This document shows positions 21,851 to 33,500 of a DNA stretch of 64,000 nt, in pieces; position 1 is the stretch's first letter; each line of letters begins with the position of its first letter. The stretch covers positions 124,001 to 188,000 of the forward strand of contig JAUCBJ010004634.1 of the NCBI GenBank assembly GCA_032718475.1, read 5' to 3'. The notes beneath the pieces are model-generated. The model searched no databases and was not told where the DNA came from. It saw only the letters and a list, made by a program, of their open reading frames with translations. The DNA is from Nemertoderma westbladi (lineage: Eukaryota; Xenacoelomorpha; Nemertodermatida; Nemertodermatidae). The position numbers and the translations under genes are program-made.

Positions 21851-23113
21851 TGCTTGTCTTAACGACCTTAAAAGATTTTCCCATTGTTATATATTATAAC
21901 TGTAACCTGATCTACAGTACATGTATATTGGTAATTTAACATAAGAAGAAATATTAATTCGTCGAGATGGAATTGGCGTAAATTTGCACTCCCATGCAAG
22001 GTTCAGTGAAAAAACGGCATATATCTGCCGGACTATTTTTTTTTTTCTGATTGCAGCTTTTCATTTCTTTATGTTAATTCTAGAATAGCTAAATGTAATT
22101 CTGACGACCTTGGCTAGCCACTAGCATATTTAATTGCTAACTTAGCCAACAGTTGTTGTCGCCAGCTACTTATACAAACTAACTTAATTAGGCCTATTTA
22201 AATAAAAAATATTTGATTTGATGATGATGATGATGAAATAAACTTGAAACTTGGACTATAATGGCCACCAAGCCACAATATTACATTATTTGATGAAGTT
22301 AATTTAGGTAAATACAGTATATAGTTTAGGTATTATAGAACCTGGTAAATATTAGTGTCTGTCGTCCGATTGCTTACAAATTGTAAATGCTACTGTATAT
22401 AAGGAAATTAGTTTAATGATCAACATCTTGTTTATATAACCATTCCAGTGTCATTGAAGCAGAATAATAGTGACAATTACTCTGAGCTTTTCCAATAGTT
22501 ATTCAATGCATAATGTACAATACTCAGGCAGCGTAGGGAGGATAAGAGTAAGAGGCGTACAGTACTAAATAAGTTATTTTGTTATGAATATTCTTCTGTA
22601 ATAGGTTTTTATTGATTTATTACCTCTCTGATTTTTACAATAATTACAAAATGTTACATTCTGGATACCAGCTATCATATCTGCTGTCAGGCTGTCAGGC
22701 ACGGCACTCTGCAGAGTTGTTGTTATGTACATTCTGTGATCGGTAGAGTTATTTATGCAATCTAGGCCTATATGTCGCACGTTTCGCACAGACATAATTC
22801 TGATATTACAGTATTACTGATGTAGGCCTACCGTACTTCACATCTGTCAGTGGTCAGTGCCAGTCAGCCAGTCTGTACAGCTGTCTGTAGGACTACTACA
22901 GTACTACTGTATATCAGTACCAGTCACAGAGTCAGCCAGTACCGGTACCGGTACTGCAGTATATTAGTATTACAGCATACAGTATTATATGATTACTGCT
23001 GTACTGCCTACTGCAGTACTGACAGACTGAACTGTATTGTTAAATACTGAAATAGGCCTACACCAAAGTACTGACGTTGAAGTAAGTACTGATGTACCGG
23101 CACGGATTCCACA
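21851..23113. other. Intergenic and 5' region of the ZnT6-like gene
   Basis: AT-rich, with a short (ATG)n run near 22220 and a dense patch of CAGTACTG/ACCGGTACC words at about 22830-23090 directly before the gene. No clear core promoter is seen. Confidence 0.4.
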
Positions 23114-24511
23114 ATGCGCCACAATCACACGGTAACGCAACGCTCTACATCCACGCAGGACAACACCGTCCAACCGAACGGCCCGACGTTGGAGAACATC
23201 GATCTAAACGACCCACTGGACGGCCCAATGCACACGAAACCCATCCACGACGAAGTCCTGGATATCGGCAACAATCTCGGCTCGACAGCGGTCAACACCG
23301 GCTACGAATGCGACGGCCCCTACAACTACAACCGAAACGGACAAACATTAACATCTAAAACACCCTCTACAATCCTCCGAGATATATTATCCATAAGTAA
23401 AACCGGTCACGGCGCCAAACATTTGTTTTTATTCGCAGTTAGTATTATTTGCGTGGGTTTGCAGTTCAGTTGGTTCCACGATACCAACTCCCTAGGCCTC
23501 CTGTCCTACACATCCCTCGCTATTTTCGATACGTTCAGCGTGGTTACGTGTTTCGTAACAATGTGGGTTTCCAAACAGAAACCAAAATCTGTTTACTCTT
23601 TTGGATACGAGCGTTTAGAGGTTGTATTCGTGTTTATCTCTGCGATATTAACGATGTTCTGCACTTTGTTTGTCGTTAAGGAATCGGCTGAACGCGTTCT
23701 TCTCTTCGACGCAAAGGTCCATGAAGGCCGAATGCTCCACGGAGCAGCAGTAGGTTACATCCTACATTTAGTAACCACGTACTGCATTAGTAACTCAGCG
23801 TTGGTACACGTTATTAAGGCTTCCCCTTCCAACTGGCTGCAGGAACACGCTGCCGATATATCCCACACTCTGTGCGCTTACATCCCCGGTCTAGATAAAC
23901 TGCTACTCCCCAGGTTGAACCCCCTGTGTCTCCTCGGTAACTTAAACTGTCTCTTCCTATTGGTTGATTCGGTTCTTGTAGGGAACTCGAATTCCTCTCT
24001 TTCTGACATTATAATAGCTCTCACTATGGCTTTCCTCAACTGGGTTACAATGCTGCCTTTAGTTCTTTACACAGGTAAGATTTTAGTTCAAACAACCCCA
24101 TCTTACATAGTCGGACAGCTGGACCAATGTGTCCGAGAGGCTTCCACGTTGGACGGGGTTCTAGAGTTTCGCATGGAGCGCTTCTGGACTTTGTCGTTAG
24201 GTTCGTTAGCGGGCTCGTTGCAGGTTAGAGTTCGTCGCGACGCCGATGAGCAGCTAGTTTTGGCTCACATCGTCCATAAACTCTCCAACCTCGTCCAACA
24301 GCTCACCGTCCAGGTGACAAAAGACGATTGGACACAGATAATCGGGCAGGGGCGTAAACTCGGACGACCTGTCTCCGGACACGACCACGGTCATGGTCAT
24401 TCGCATGATCATAGTCCATCGCGAGGTCATGGTCATTCGCATGATCATAGTGCATCGCATGATCACGGCCACAGCCACACAGGCAATGGTCAATGTAGTC
24501 ACAGTCATTAA
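23114..24511 (+). CDS. SLC30A6: Zinc transporter 6-like protein (SLC30 family), intronless
   Basis: 465 codons from ATG, clearly a cation-diffusion facilitator of the ZnT6 type. The best-conserved parts are the first membrane segments (about 100-200), a KESAER stretch, a WLQEHAAD / LPRLNPL region near 245-275, and the C-terminal cytosolic domain with QTTPS, GQLD, STLDGVLE and FWTLSLGSLAGS (about 330-400). In vertebrates ZnT6 is a non-transporting partner of ZnT5 in the Golgi/early secretory pathway, supplying zinc to enzymes such as alkaline phosphatase. The usual HxxxD metal site in TM2 is absent here (FDTFS), as in ZnT6. Oddities: the N-terminus is longer than in vertebrate ZnT6; the tail (about 420-465) is a His-Asp-Gly-Ser-rich repeat I do not expect in ZnT6; and there is no intron. 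An AATAAA lies about 250 bp after the stop. Confidence 0.9.
   Translation: MRHNHTVTQRSTSTQDNTVQPNGPTLENIDLNDPLDGPMHTKPIHDEVLDIGNNLGSTAVNTGYECDGPYNYNRNGQTLTSKTPSTILRDILSISKTGHGAKHLFLFAVSIICVGLQFSWFHDTNSLGLLSYTSLAIFDTFSVVTCFVTMWVSKQKPKSVYSFGYERLEVVFVFISAILTMFCTLFVVKESAERVLLFDAKVHEGRMLHGAAVGYILHLVTTYCISNSALVHVIKASPSNWLQEHAADISHTLCAYIPGLDKLLLPRLNPLCLLGNLNCLFLLVDSVLVGNSNSSLSDIIIALTMAFLNWVTMLPLVLYTGKILVQTTPSYIVGQLDQCVREASTLDGVLEFRMERFWTLSLGSLAGSLQVRVRRDADEQLVLAHIVHKLSNLVQQLTVQVTKDDWTQIIGQGRKLGRPVSGHDHGHGHSHDHSPSRGHGHSHDHSASHDHGHSHTGNGQCSHSH
24385..24490 (+). repeat. Short repeat encoding the His-rich tail of the ZnT6-like protein
   Basis: Imperfect units of about 36 bp containing GGTCATGGTCATTCGCATGA encode repeated HGHSHDHS blocks inside the gene, implying recent expansion of a putative metal-binding tail. 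Confidence 0.8.
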
Positions 24512-25949
24512 TACGCCGGTCTCATATGGTATAATCCTATCTATTTGTTGGTTGTATATCATATACGAGTTAATGTGGTCCACTTACTTACTAATAATTA
24601 CTGTTGACTATCTACGGGTTCACTTGATATCCTTTCTCTCTCTCTCTGGTTTGATATATACATCGCAGATTTCATCTTATTAATAATTTTGAGATGAAAA
24701 TTAAAGGGAGGAAGATATACTTTGTCTGCACTATTTATGTCTTATGTGACAAACAAAAATCGAAATAAATTAATTTAGAAAATTATTTAAAACAAACAAC
24801 CAGAATGTATCAATAAAATGACAATCTAAGTATAGAATGTGTCTCACCTTTAGTATAATTTAAAATCCTATGAAAGTTATTAGGATAACATAAAGGGATA
24901 TCTGGCGCACCGAACCCCTAATTGTTAGTAAATAATAGATAAATAAATGTGTTTTATTTGTTCGCAGACATTCAGTTGTCTGTCTGGGTATCCGCAGCAT
25001 TATATACCAACATAAAGTATGAATGCGGGACCTGGATTACATATTATTTGTTTATTAAATTATTCTAACATACCACCGCATTGTACATGGTCCCATTATA
25101 TACAGGGGCACCTAAAGAGAGAGCAACTACCCCAGTAACTCATCGAGTTATTTTTGGTGAAGGTAATGTTTGGTTGTGTGCTCTTGTGGCTACTTATACA
25201 GTTTCAGCACATTATATAAAAGGCACATTGACACAGGTTGTAGTCGAAACGGCTTATGGTGGCGGTGTGGCGGTATGTGTATATTATTCATTGTATAAAT
25301 TGGTATTAGTTACTTGTATTTCTCTGGTGTTTCTAATTATTATAAATCCTTCATTTAAATATGTCTTATATTGTATTTTTAATAAATACTGAATAAATGA
25401 GACGTTATTAAGTTTCATAAAATTAAAAGTAAAATAAAGTTATCGGTGAATACGAAGGCTCCTCCCTCTTGACTGTTACCTGTAAGGCAGGATAAGATCT
25501 CTTAAAATGGTTAGAACAAAAATATTTGTTCTAGAAAAGTTTTTAAAAATACCTGACATATTTTAGAACAAATCTGGAAAAAAACTATCTAATTAAATTT
25601 TAAAAAAAAACAGATGGTTGGACATAGTAAACTACTTACTAGCGTATTCAACATCTCACTGTGCTCTCGATTCTTGATAAACATCGCTGCGCTATATAAC
25701 TAAAATTTGTCGAGCTTAGTGACATTTTTTAACATTTAATAAATTATTAATTTCGTTTTATTCAAATCTGTTAAATGTTCTTGAGACACTCATAATTGAT
25801 TATTATAGATATACTGTATTAGTTTTCTATTATCCAATAATAATACAATCCATTCATTATTATTTAATTATAATATCAAATTTATGATATTATATTTAAT
25901 TATAATTTTGATTTTCACTGGATAACTTAATTTTACTTAATTTCAATGA
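24512..25949. other. Intergenic, no recognised feature
   Basis: 3' flank of the ZnT6-like gene and AT-rich DNA with a (TC)n run at 24631-24645. A 103-codon open frame at 25081-25392 is hydrophobic near its end but matches nothing I know. Confidence 0.4.
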
Positions 25950-28588
25950 CAGCGACTAGTACCTCGTTTTACGACGCATTCTGCCGACTAGTACCTCGTT
26001 TTACGACGCATTCTGCCGACTGGTACCTCGATTTACGACGCATTCTGCCGACTAGTACCTCGTTTTTTCGACGCATTCTGCCAACTAGTACCTCGTTTTT
26101 TCGACGCATTCTGCCGACTAGTACCTCGTTTTACGACGCGTTCAGCGACTAGTACCTCGTTTTACGACGCATTCTGCCCACTGGTACCTCGTTTTACGAC
26201 GCATTCAGCGACTAGTACCTTGTTTTACGACGCATTCTGCCGACTGGTACCTCGTTTTACGACGCATTCAGCGACTAGTACCTCGTTTTATGACGCATTC
26301 AGCGCCTAGTACCTCGTTTTACGACGCGTTCTGCCGACTAGTACCTCGTTTTACGGCGCATACTGTCGACTAGTACCTCGTTTTACGACGCATTCAGTGA
26401 CTAGTACCTCGTTTTACGACGCATTCTGCCAACTAAGTACCTCGTCGACTAGTACCTCGTTTTACGACGCATTCTGCCGACTAGTACCTCGTTTTTTCGA
26501 CGCATTCTGCTGACTAGTACCTCGTTTTATGACGCATTCAGCGACTAGTACCTCGTTTTACGACGCATTCTGCCGACTAGTACCTCGTTTTACGACGCAT
26601 TCTGCCGACTAGTACCTTGTTTTACGACGCATTCTGCCGACTGGTACCTCGTTTTACAACGCATTCAGCGACTAGTACCTCGTTTTACGACGCATTCTGC
26701 CGACTGGTACCTCGTTTTACCACGCATTCAGCGACTAGTTCCTCGTTTTACGACGCATTCAGCGCCTAGTACCTCGTTTTACGATGCATTCTGCCGACTA
26801 GTACCTCGTTTTACGACGCATTCTGCCGACTGGTACCTCGTTTTACGACGCATTCTGCGACTGGTACCTCATTTTACGACGCATTCTGCGACTGGTACCT
26901 CGTTTTACGACGCATTCTGCCGACTAGTACCTCGTTTTACGACCCATTCTGCGACTGGTACCTCGTTTTACGACGCATTCTGCCGACTAGTACCTCGTTT
27001 TACGACGCATTCAGCGACTGGTACCTCGTTTTACGACGCATTCTGCCGACTAGTACCTCGTTTTACGACGCATTCTGCCGACTGGTACCTCGTTTTACAA
27101 CGCATTCAGCGACTGGTACCTCGTTTTACGACGCATTCTGCGACTAGTACCTCGTTTTACGACGCATTCTGCCGACTAGTACCTCGTTTTACGACGCATT
27201 CAGCGACTGGTACCTCGTTTTACAACGCATTCAGCGACTGGTACCTCGTTTTACGACGCATTCTGCGACTAGTACCTCGTTTTACGACGCATTCTGCCGA
27301 CTAGTACCTCGTTTTACGACGCATTCTGCCGACTGGTACCTCGTTTTACAACGCATTCAGCGACTAGTACCTCGTTTTACGACGCATTCTGCCGACTGGT
27401 ACCTCGTTTTACGACGCATTCAGCGACTAGTACCTCGTTTTACGACGCATTCAGCGCCTAGTACCTCGTTTTACGATGCATTCTGCCGACTAGTACCTCG
27501 TTTTACGACGCATTCTGCCGACTGGTACCTCGTTTTACGACGCATTCTGCGACTGGTACCTCATTTTACGACGCATTCTGCGACTGGTACCTCGTTTTAC
27601 GACGCATTCTGCCGACTAGTACCTCGTTTTACGACCCATTCTGCGACTGGTACCTCGTTTTACGACGCATTCTGCCGACTAGTACCTCGTTTTACGACGC
27701 ATTCAGCGACTGGTACCTCGTTTTACGACGCATTCTGCCGACTAGTACCTCGTTTTACGACGCATTCTGCCGACTGGTACCTCGTTTTACAACGCATTCA
27801 GCGACTGGTACCTCGTTTTACGACGCATTCTGCGACTAGTACCTCGTTTTACGACGCATTCTGCCGACTAGTACCTCGTTTTACGACGCATTCAGCGACT
27901 GGTACCTCGTTTTACGACGCATTCTGCGACTGGTACCTCATTTTACGACGCATTCTGCGACTGGTACCTCGTTTTACGACGCATTCTGCCGACTAGTACC
28001 TCGTTTTACGACGCATTCAGCGACTGGTACCTCGTTTTACGACGCATTCTGCCGACTAGTACCTCGTTTTACGACGCATTCTGCCGACTGGTACCTCGTT
28101 TTACAACGCATTCAGCGACTGGTACCTCGTTTTACGACGCATTCTGCGACTAGTACCTCGTTTTACGACGCATTCTGCCGACTAGTACCTCGTTTTACGA
28201 CGCATTCAGCGACTGGTACCTCGTTTTACGACGCATTCTGCGACTGGTACCTCATTTTACGACGCATTCTGCGACTGGTACCTCGTTTTACGACGCATTC
28301 AGCGACTGGTACCTCGTTTTACGACGCATTCTGCCGACTAGTACCTCGTTTTACGACGCATTCTGCCGACTGGTACCTCGTTTTACAACGCATTCAGCGA
28401 CTGGTACCTCGTTTTACGGCGCATTCTGCGACTAGTACCTCGTTTTACGACGCATTCTGCCGACTAGTACCTCGTTTTACGACGCATTCAGCGACTGGTA
28501 CCTCGTTTTACAACGCATTCAGCGACTGGTACCTCGTTTTACGACGCATTCTGCGACTGGTACCTCGTTTTACGACGCATTCTGCAGT
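25950..28588. repeat. 31/32-bp satellite array with higher-order periodicity
   Basis: About 84 tandem units built on GACTAGTACCTCGTTTTACG plus ACGCATTCTGCC or ACGCATTCAGC, alternating ACTAGTACC and ACTGGTACC variants. Diagnostic variants recur at fixed spacing: ACGATGCA at 26781 and 27473 (692 bp), and CTCATTTT near 26869, 27561, 27938 and 28252 (692, 377 and 314 bp). This shows duplication of multi-unit blocks. The spacers are not unique, so it is not a CRISPR-like array. Confidence 0.95.
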
Positions 28589-29212
28589 CGTTTTTGATAT
28601 TTTGACTTTTTCAACCTAAATGTAATAAAGAATATAAATAATTCTTAAACAGTAATAATAATTTGACAGTCATAATTGTTTTTGGTAGGTATGGCAACTA
28701 GCTCCTTTTGAAACTAACCCGCCGAAATAACTTTATTTTATTTTACAGTTTTTATTTTATTTTTGACACTCCAAACAACATAATTACATTTTCAGTGCGA
28801 GACCTGCATCCAAAAATTATAGCCAATATAACTTCTTTTGATATTTAAACTTAAACGGACAATAATATTGATGAATTATTTTTTTTTTGAGTTTATTTAT
28901 TTTATTACATACGTTTAGTATTTTTATATTACTGTTGTCTATTTATTCTCGATAATAAATGTGATAATTCCGATTTTGTGCTTTTGGGTTGTTGATTTTT
29001 TGTTCGAATTGCAGATATAATACCATAAACTTATGACGTATCTACCAGCTTTAGCCCCTGAGTGCTCTTTCATTTCCCTTTAACTCCACTGACAAATACC
29101 TGCGGCCAGGGTTTTTTGGTAATTTTTTCAAAATTAACATGTCAATATTTAAAACATTTAATATATTGGAAAAATTTAAGTAGTACCAATAAAGGTAAAG
29201 TGCAGCTAGTGG
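28589..29212. other. AT-rich intergenic stretch
   Basis: No open frame, repeat or terminal structure is recognised between the satellite and the MITE. Confidence 0.4.
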
Positions 29213-29220
29213 CTGTACAT

Positions 29221-30028
29221 CAGGGTTGTTTGATTTAAATCATTTGGTTTAAATCACATATAAAAATCAAAAATATCAAAATTTTTTTATTTTTTTTAAT
29301 ATCATGAATTTTATCAACCATGCTTTAAGGCCAGGAGAAACATTGCATTATTGATTATTAATAAATGATTCAAATTCTAAAAGTTGTAGTTTGTAGTCCT
29401 ATTCATTGTGTTTGATTATTTGATCTATTCGAATATTTAAGAAGGTACATTGTAGTTTTTTAACGGGGAATCAGACTTTTCGGGATTTCCGTGATCGGGA
29501 CCGGGATTAGCACTCTTAGGATCCCGTTTTTCGGGATCGGGATTAGCACTCTTAGGATCCCGTTTTTCGGATTGGGATAGCAAATTTTCGGGATCGGGAT
29601 TGCAATTTCTGAAATTTGGATTAAATTCCTTAAAGTTCATAGTATATGAGGCCGGTTTTGGGTAACACTCACTTTATCTTACACTTCTGAAAGGTCTGCT
29701 AAAATTATATATAGGCATAATCAAAACATTCCTGTTCTCGTTCTGCTGGAACAATTTTTTAGATATTCAACAAATTTACTTAATTATATCCTTATATATA
29801 CTTTGGGATCCCGTTCCAAAACAGTCGGGATCGGGACTGGGATTGGATTCATCACTGGGATCCCTGTTTTTCGGGATCGGGTTCGGGATCCCGTTTAAAC
29901 ATTCGTGCATTGATGAAGCCAGAAGTGAAGAACAATGTTCTCATATAAAATCTGATTTAACTAAAAAATCTGATTTAAATAAAAAAAATCGTATTTTTTT
30001 TTTAAAATCACGATTTTTATCAACTCTG
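29221..30028. mobile_element. hAT-type non-autonomous element (MITE), 808 bp
   Basis: The left end CAGGGTTGTTTGATTTAAAT and the right end GATTTTTATCAACTCTG are imperfect inverted repeats of the CAGNGTTG type seen in hAT elements. Flanks are 8-bp near-identical sites, CTGTACAT (29213-29220) and TTGTACAT (30029-30036). There is no transposase. The interior carries repeated GGGATC/CGGGATCGGGAT words, so the ~67-codon frame on the - strand is spurious. Confidence 0.8.
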
Positions 30029-30036
30029 TTGTACAT

Positions 30037-30563
30037 GCTAACCAAAACAATAAATAAAAATTAACTGAACACAGTTTAATTAATTAAAGTTAATAAACAA
30101 TATTGTACCACAGTCAATATTATTATAACAATGTCAAACAGCACTGAAACAACCTAGAACGGGGTTTAAAAACTAATATAATGAATTTAGGCTAATTAAG
30201 ATCTTCTGAAATTTATAAATTCTGTTTTTTAGAAATCACTAATTGTTATCCATCTGATATTATATGCATTTCTATGGTTATTTATTTTTTTGTATGTGAT
30301 GTTATATAATTATTTACATTGTTATCGTTTAAGTTGCTGCTCTAGTATGCGCGGTGGTTTGTTATTGTTCTATTTCGACGACATTTTTCCCCTGGTACTC
30401 AAATGATTATGGTTGTTGTCCCTCGAACATAATATGTACTAACTGTATTATGGTGCTTCTTGTATTTACCTAATATAATTTATGGTTTATGGTAACTCTT
30501 ATATTTGTAGTAAAATGTGTTCATATATCAATATAATTATATATTTTATAATTGTATATTTTT
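30037..30563. other. AT-rich intergenic stretch
   Basis: Nothing recognisable; it lies between the hAT MITE and the target duplication of the non-LTR element. Confidence 0.4.
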
Positions 30564-30576
30564 ATTTTTATAATAC

Positions 30577-33500
30577 TACTAGGATCGGCATGCTGCATTG
30601 CAGCTGCATTTTTAAGAATGCTGTGCCGGCTTGTCAACAAAATTGCACCGCCACAACTCCCTATCACCCATGACATTTGCTAGATCATCCGCATCTTTAA
30701 GGCCAGTGTCCTTTAAGATGCGTCTCAAGAAAGTCATGGGTGGTCCACCATGCTTATTCACTCCATGAGGCTGCCAAAGTACAAGATTATGCACTGGCTG
30801 GTCCTCACGGCGAAAGCAATGTCCTGCAAAGCGGAGGCGATTTTGTTCTAGTGTCAAGCTTGGGGGAACCAATGAGACACCTCCAATGTTATATAGTGTC
30901 TGGTTGGAGATGTGTGCATTGTACTTGACACAATGTACCCGGCGTAGCATTCTTGTGAATGTGCCATCCAGAGATTTGGTGTCCTCAGCAGTTAGAGCCC
31001 AGCATGGACTCCCGTAGAGGAGTACTGGAACTACTGCTGCTCTAAATAATCGGACCTTAAGTTTCCGATTAATTCTAGGTGACTTCCAAATCCTGGAAAG
31101 CCTATTCAAGGCTGCCCATGCCTTTCCCTTACGTATTCGAAGGTCCTCACCTGACTTCCGGATCCATGATCCCAGGTAACAGAAGTCGTCCACATGCTCA
31201 AGCATACCATCCTTTGAGCTTATGCTCATCCGATCAGAGACTTGCTGAGGACTTTCAAAGTTAACTGTCAGAATTTTGGTCTTTCTGGAGTTAATAAAAA
31301 GACCAACACTAGAAGCAGCATGTTCTAATGAGCTGAGGAGCCGCTGGGCTCCCTCTAATGATTCTGAGAGTACTCCTAAGTCATCAGCAAAGTCTAGATC
31401 AGTTAGGTACTTGGCAGGATTTCCTCGACTTCTGGAGCCAGTAGGTGGAGTTATCATCACCCCATCATCATTATGATGATCTAAGGACATGCGTAGAACA
31501 TAGTCAACCACAATAATGAACAAGAATGGTGCAAGTGTGTCTCCTTGGAGGACGCCCCATAACACTTCAAATGGTTCTGTGTCACCGTCAACAGTAGACA
31601 CAAATGTTGTCGAACCATCGTATACTGATCTGATTGCTGCAATAATTTCATCAGGAATCCCATATAATGAAAGTATGCTGAACATACGTGAGCGAGAGAC
31701 TGAATCAAAGGCCTTGAAGAAGTCAACAAAGATAACAGCCAGATGCCTGTCTTTCTTTTTTGATAACTCTTCAATTATCCTTCTAAGTGCCAAAATGGGC
31801 TCCATGGTCCCACGACCTTTACGGAACCCATTCTGATTTCCACGTAGCAGTCTCTCAATGGGATCCCTGATGCGATTTAATAGAATTCTATTGTATAGTT
31901 TTGCAGCAATCGAGATCAATGAGATTCCCCGAAAAGAACCATAGAGTGTTAGGTTGCCCTTCTTGGGAACTGGCACCAACTTATTTGTTTTCATTTCTTG
32001 TGGGACTCTTGTTGTACGGTACATGTCTACTATGATGGGATAGATGAGCTTTAAACACTCAGGTATTTTAAAGACCTCAGGGGGAACACCATCTACTCCA
32101 CTGGCACGATTGGTCTTAATGCTCTTTGCAGCAGCCTTCACTTCTGCAAAGGAGATATCGCCAATGGGAATATCTGGGAGTACAGACTCAGACACTTTTA
32201 CTTCTATAAAGTTATCAGGCAATATCCTGTCATTATTGAGGAGCTTTTCAAAGTGGGCTTTCCAACCATTGAGGCGATCGGCTGGTGATTCAGCCTTAAC
32301 CTTGGTGGTTGGTTGGCTTTTCCGCCCAGTAAGCAGATTGATCGATTTCCATGCCTGGGATGATTGCCTGCTGTCGTCAGCATCATTGATGGCATCAACC
32401 TGTTGGTTTATTAGCTCCTGTAGATTAACAGAGTACTGCCTGTTCAGGGACCTAGATGCAGCTTTAACTGCATTCTTGGCCGCTGTAGTCTGTTTGAGTC
32501 GGGACTCTTTCTGCGCCTTATGAAGGTCATTTCGGCACTTCTGAATTTTGTTGTCAGTCCAGGGGGCCCTTTTCCTGTTTCGAGGGTATACAGGAACTGT
32601 TTCTGCAGCTGCTAACTTAACTGCTTCTGTAAAGGCAGTATAGCCCTCACAGTGATCTGCCGCCTCAGAGGCAAGAGCCTCATACCTGTTGCTCAGCTGT
32701 AGTGTGAAGCTGGATCTCACACTTGGCTGTTGCAACAGAGAGGACCAGTCATGCCGTGGCAAGGCAGATTTCGTTGTTCTGCTAGCACGCAGACTAAGTC
32801 TTACCTTGGCCACAATAAGGCGGTGATCACTGGAGAAGGGTCGAAGTGTAAATGCATTACAGTCTTGTATAGAGCTCCTGTATTTCCTACGAAACAGAAT
32901 ATGGTCTATCTGGGACTTGTGACCACTGGGTCCACTATGAGTCCATAGCTTTCCAGTTCGCTTCTTGAACTGGGTTCCAGCCGAAAACAATCCATTTCCA
33001 GAGATAAAATCCTGAAGATGGACAGAATTTCGGTTAACACTATTGCTATAGACCCAGGGCGATGTAGGTGATTGATGCAGACTTGCATTAAAGTCTCCCA
33101 GGAATGTTAAGAATGCATGCTGATCCACTCCATCAGTTGCTGCTTGTAGATTGTGGTAGAAATTTTCCACCTCCTCTACAGGGGCAACACTAGTTGGAGA
33201 GTAGCACACAATCAGAACCACCTTAGGAAACTTCTTAGCCAGTCTTCCAGAACATGAGAAGTGGCAACGGATGATGCGGTTAGAGATTTGGTCTATTTTG
33301 TCCAATGCTGCATGTGCAGTTGGATTCATCAATAGACCAATTCCACCATTGCCACTATCATCTGCTGACGCGAGGGCGAGTCGCCAACCGCCCCCCATGT
33401 CCTTAATCAGAACCTCATCAGTCTGTCCAGTCTGCATTCGGTGCTCTTGAACACCCACTGCGCTAAGAGAAAGCTTATCTGCCAAGGCAGTCAGCTCACC

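Noticed and set aside
25081-25392. 103-codon ORF as a small membrane protein gene
   Set aside because: No recognisable domain, AT-rich surroundings and no supporting structure; hydrophobicity alone is weak evidence.
25950-28588. Regular short repeats that could suggest a CRISPR array
   Set aside because: There are no unique spacers; the whole 31/32-bp unit repeats and the genome is metazoan, so this is a satellite.
29437-29640. 67-codon repetitive ORF
   Set aside because: It lies wholly in the internal GGGATC repeats of the hAT MITE.
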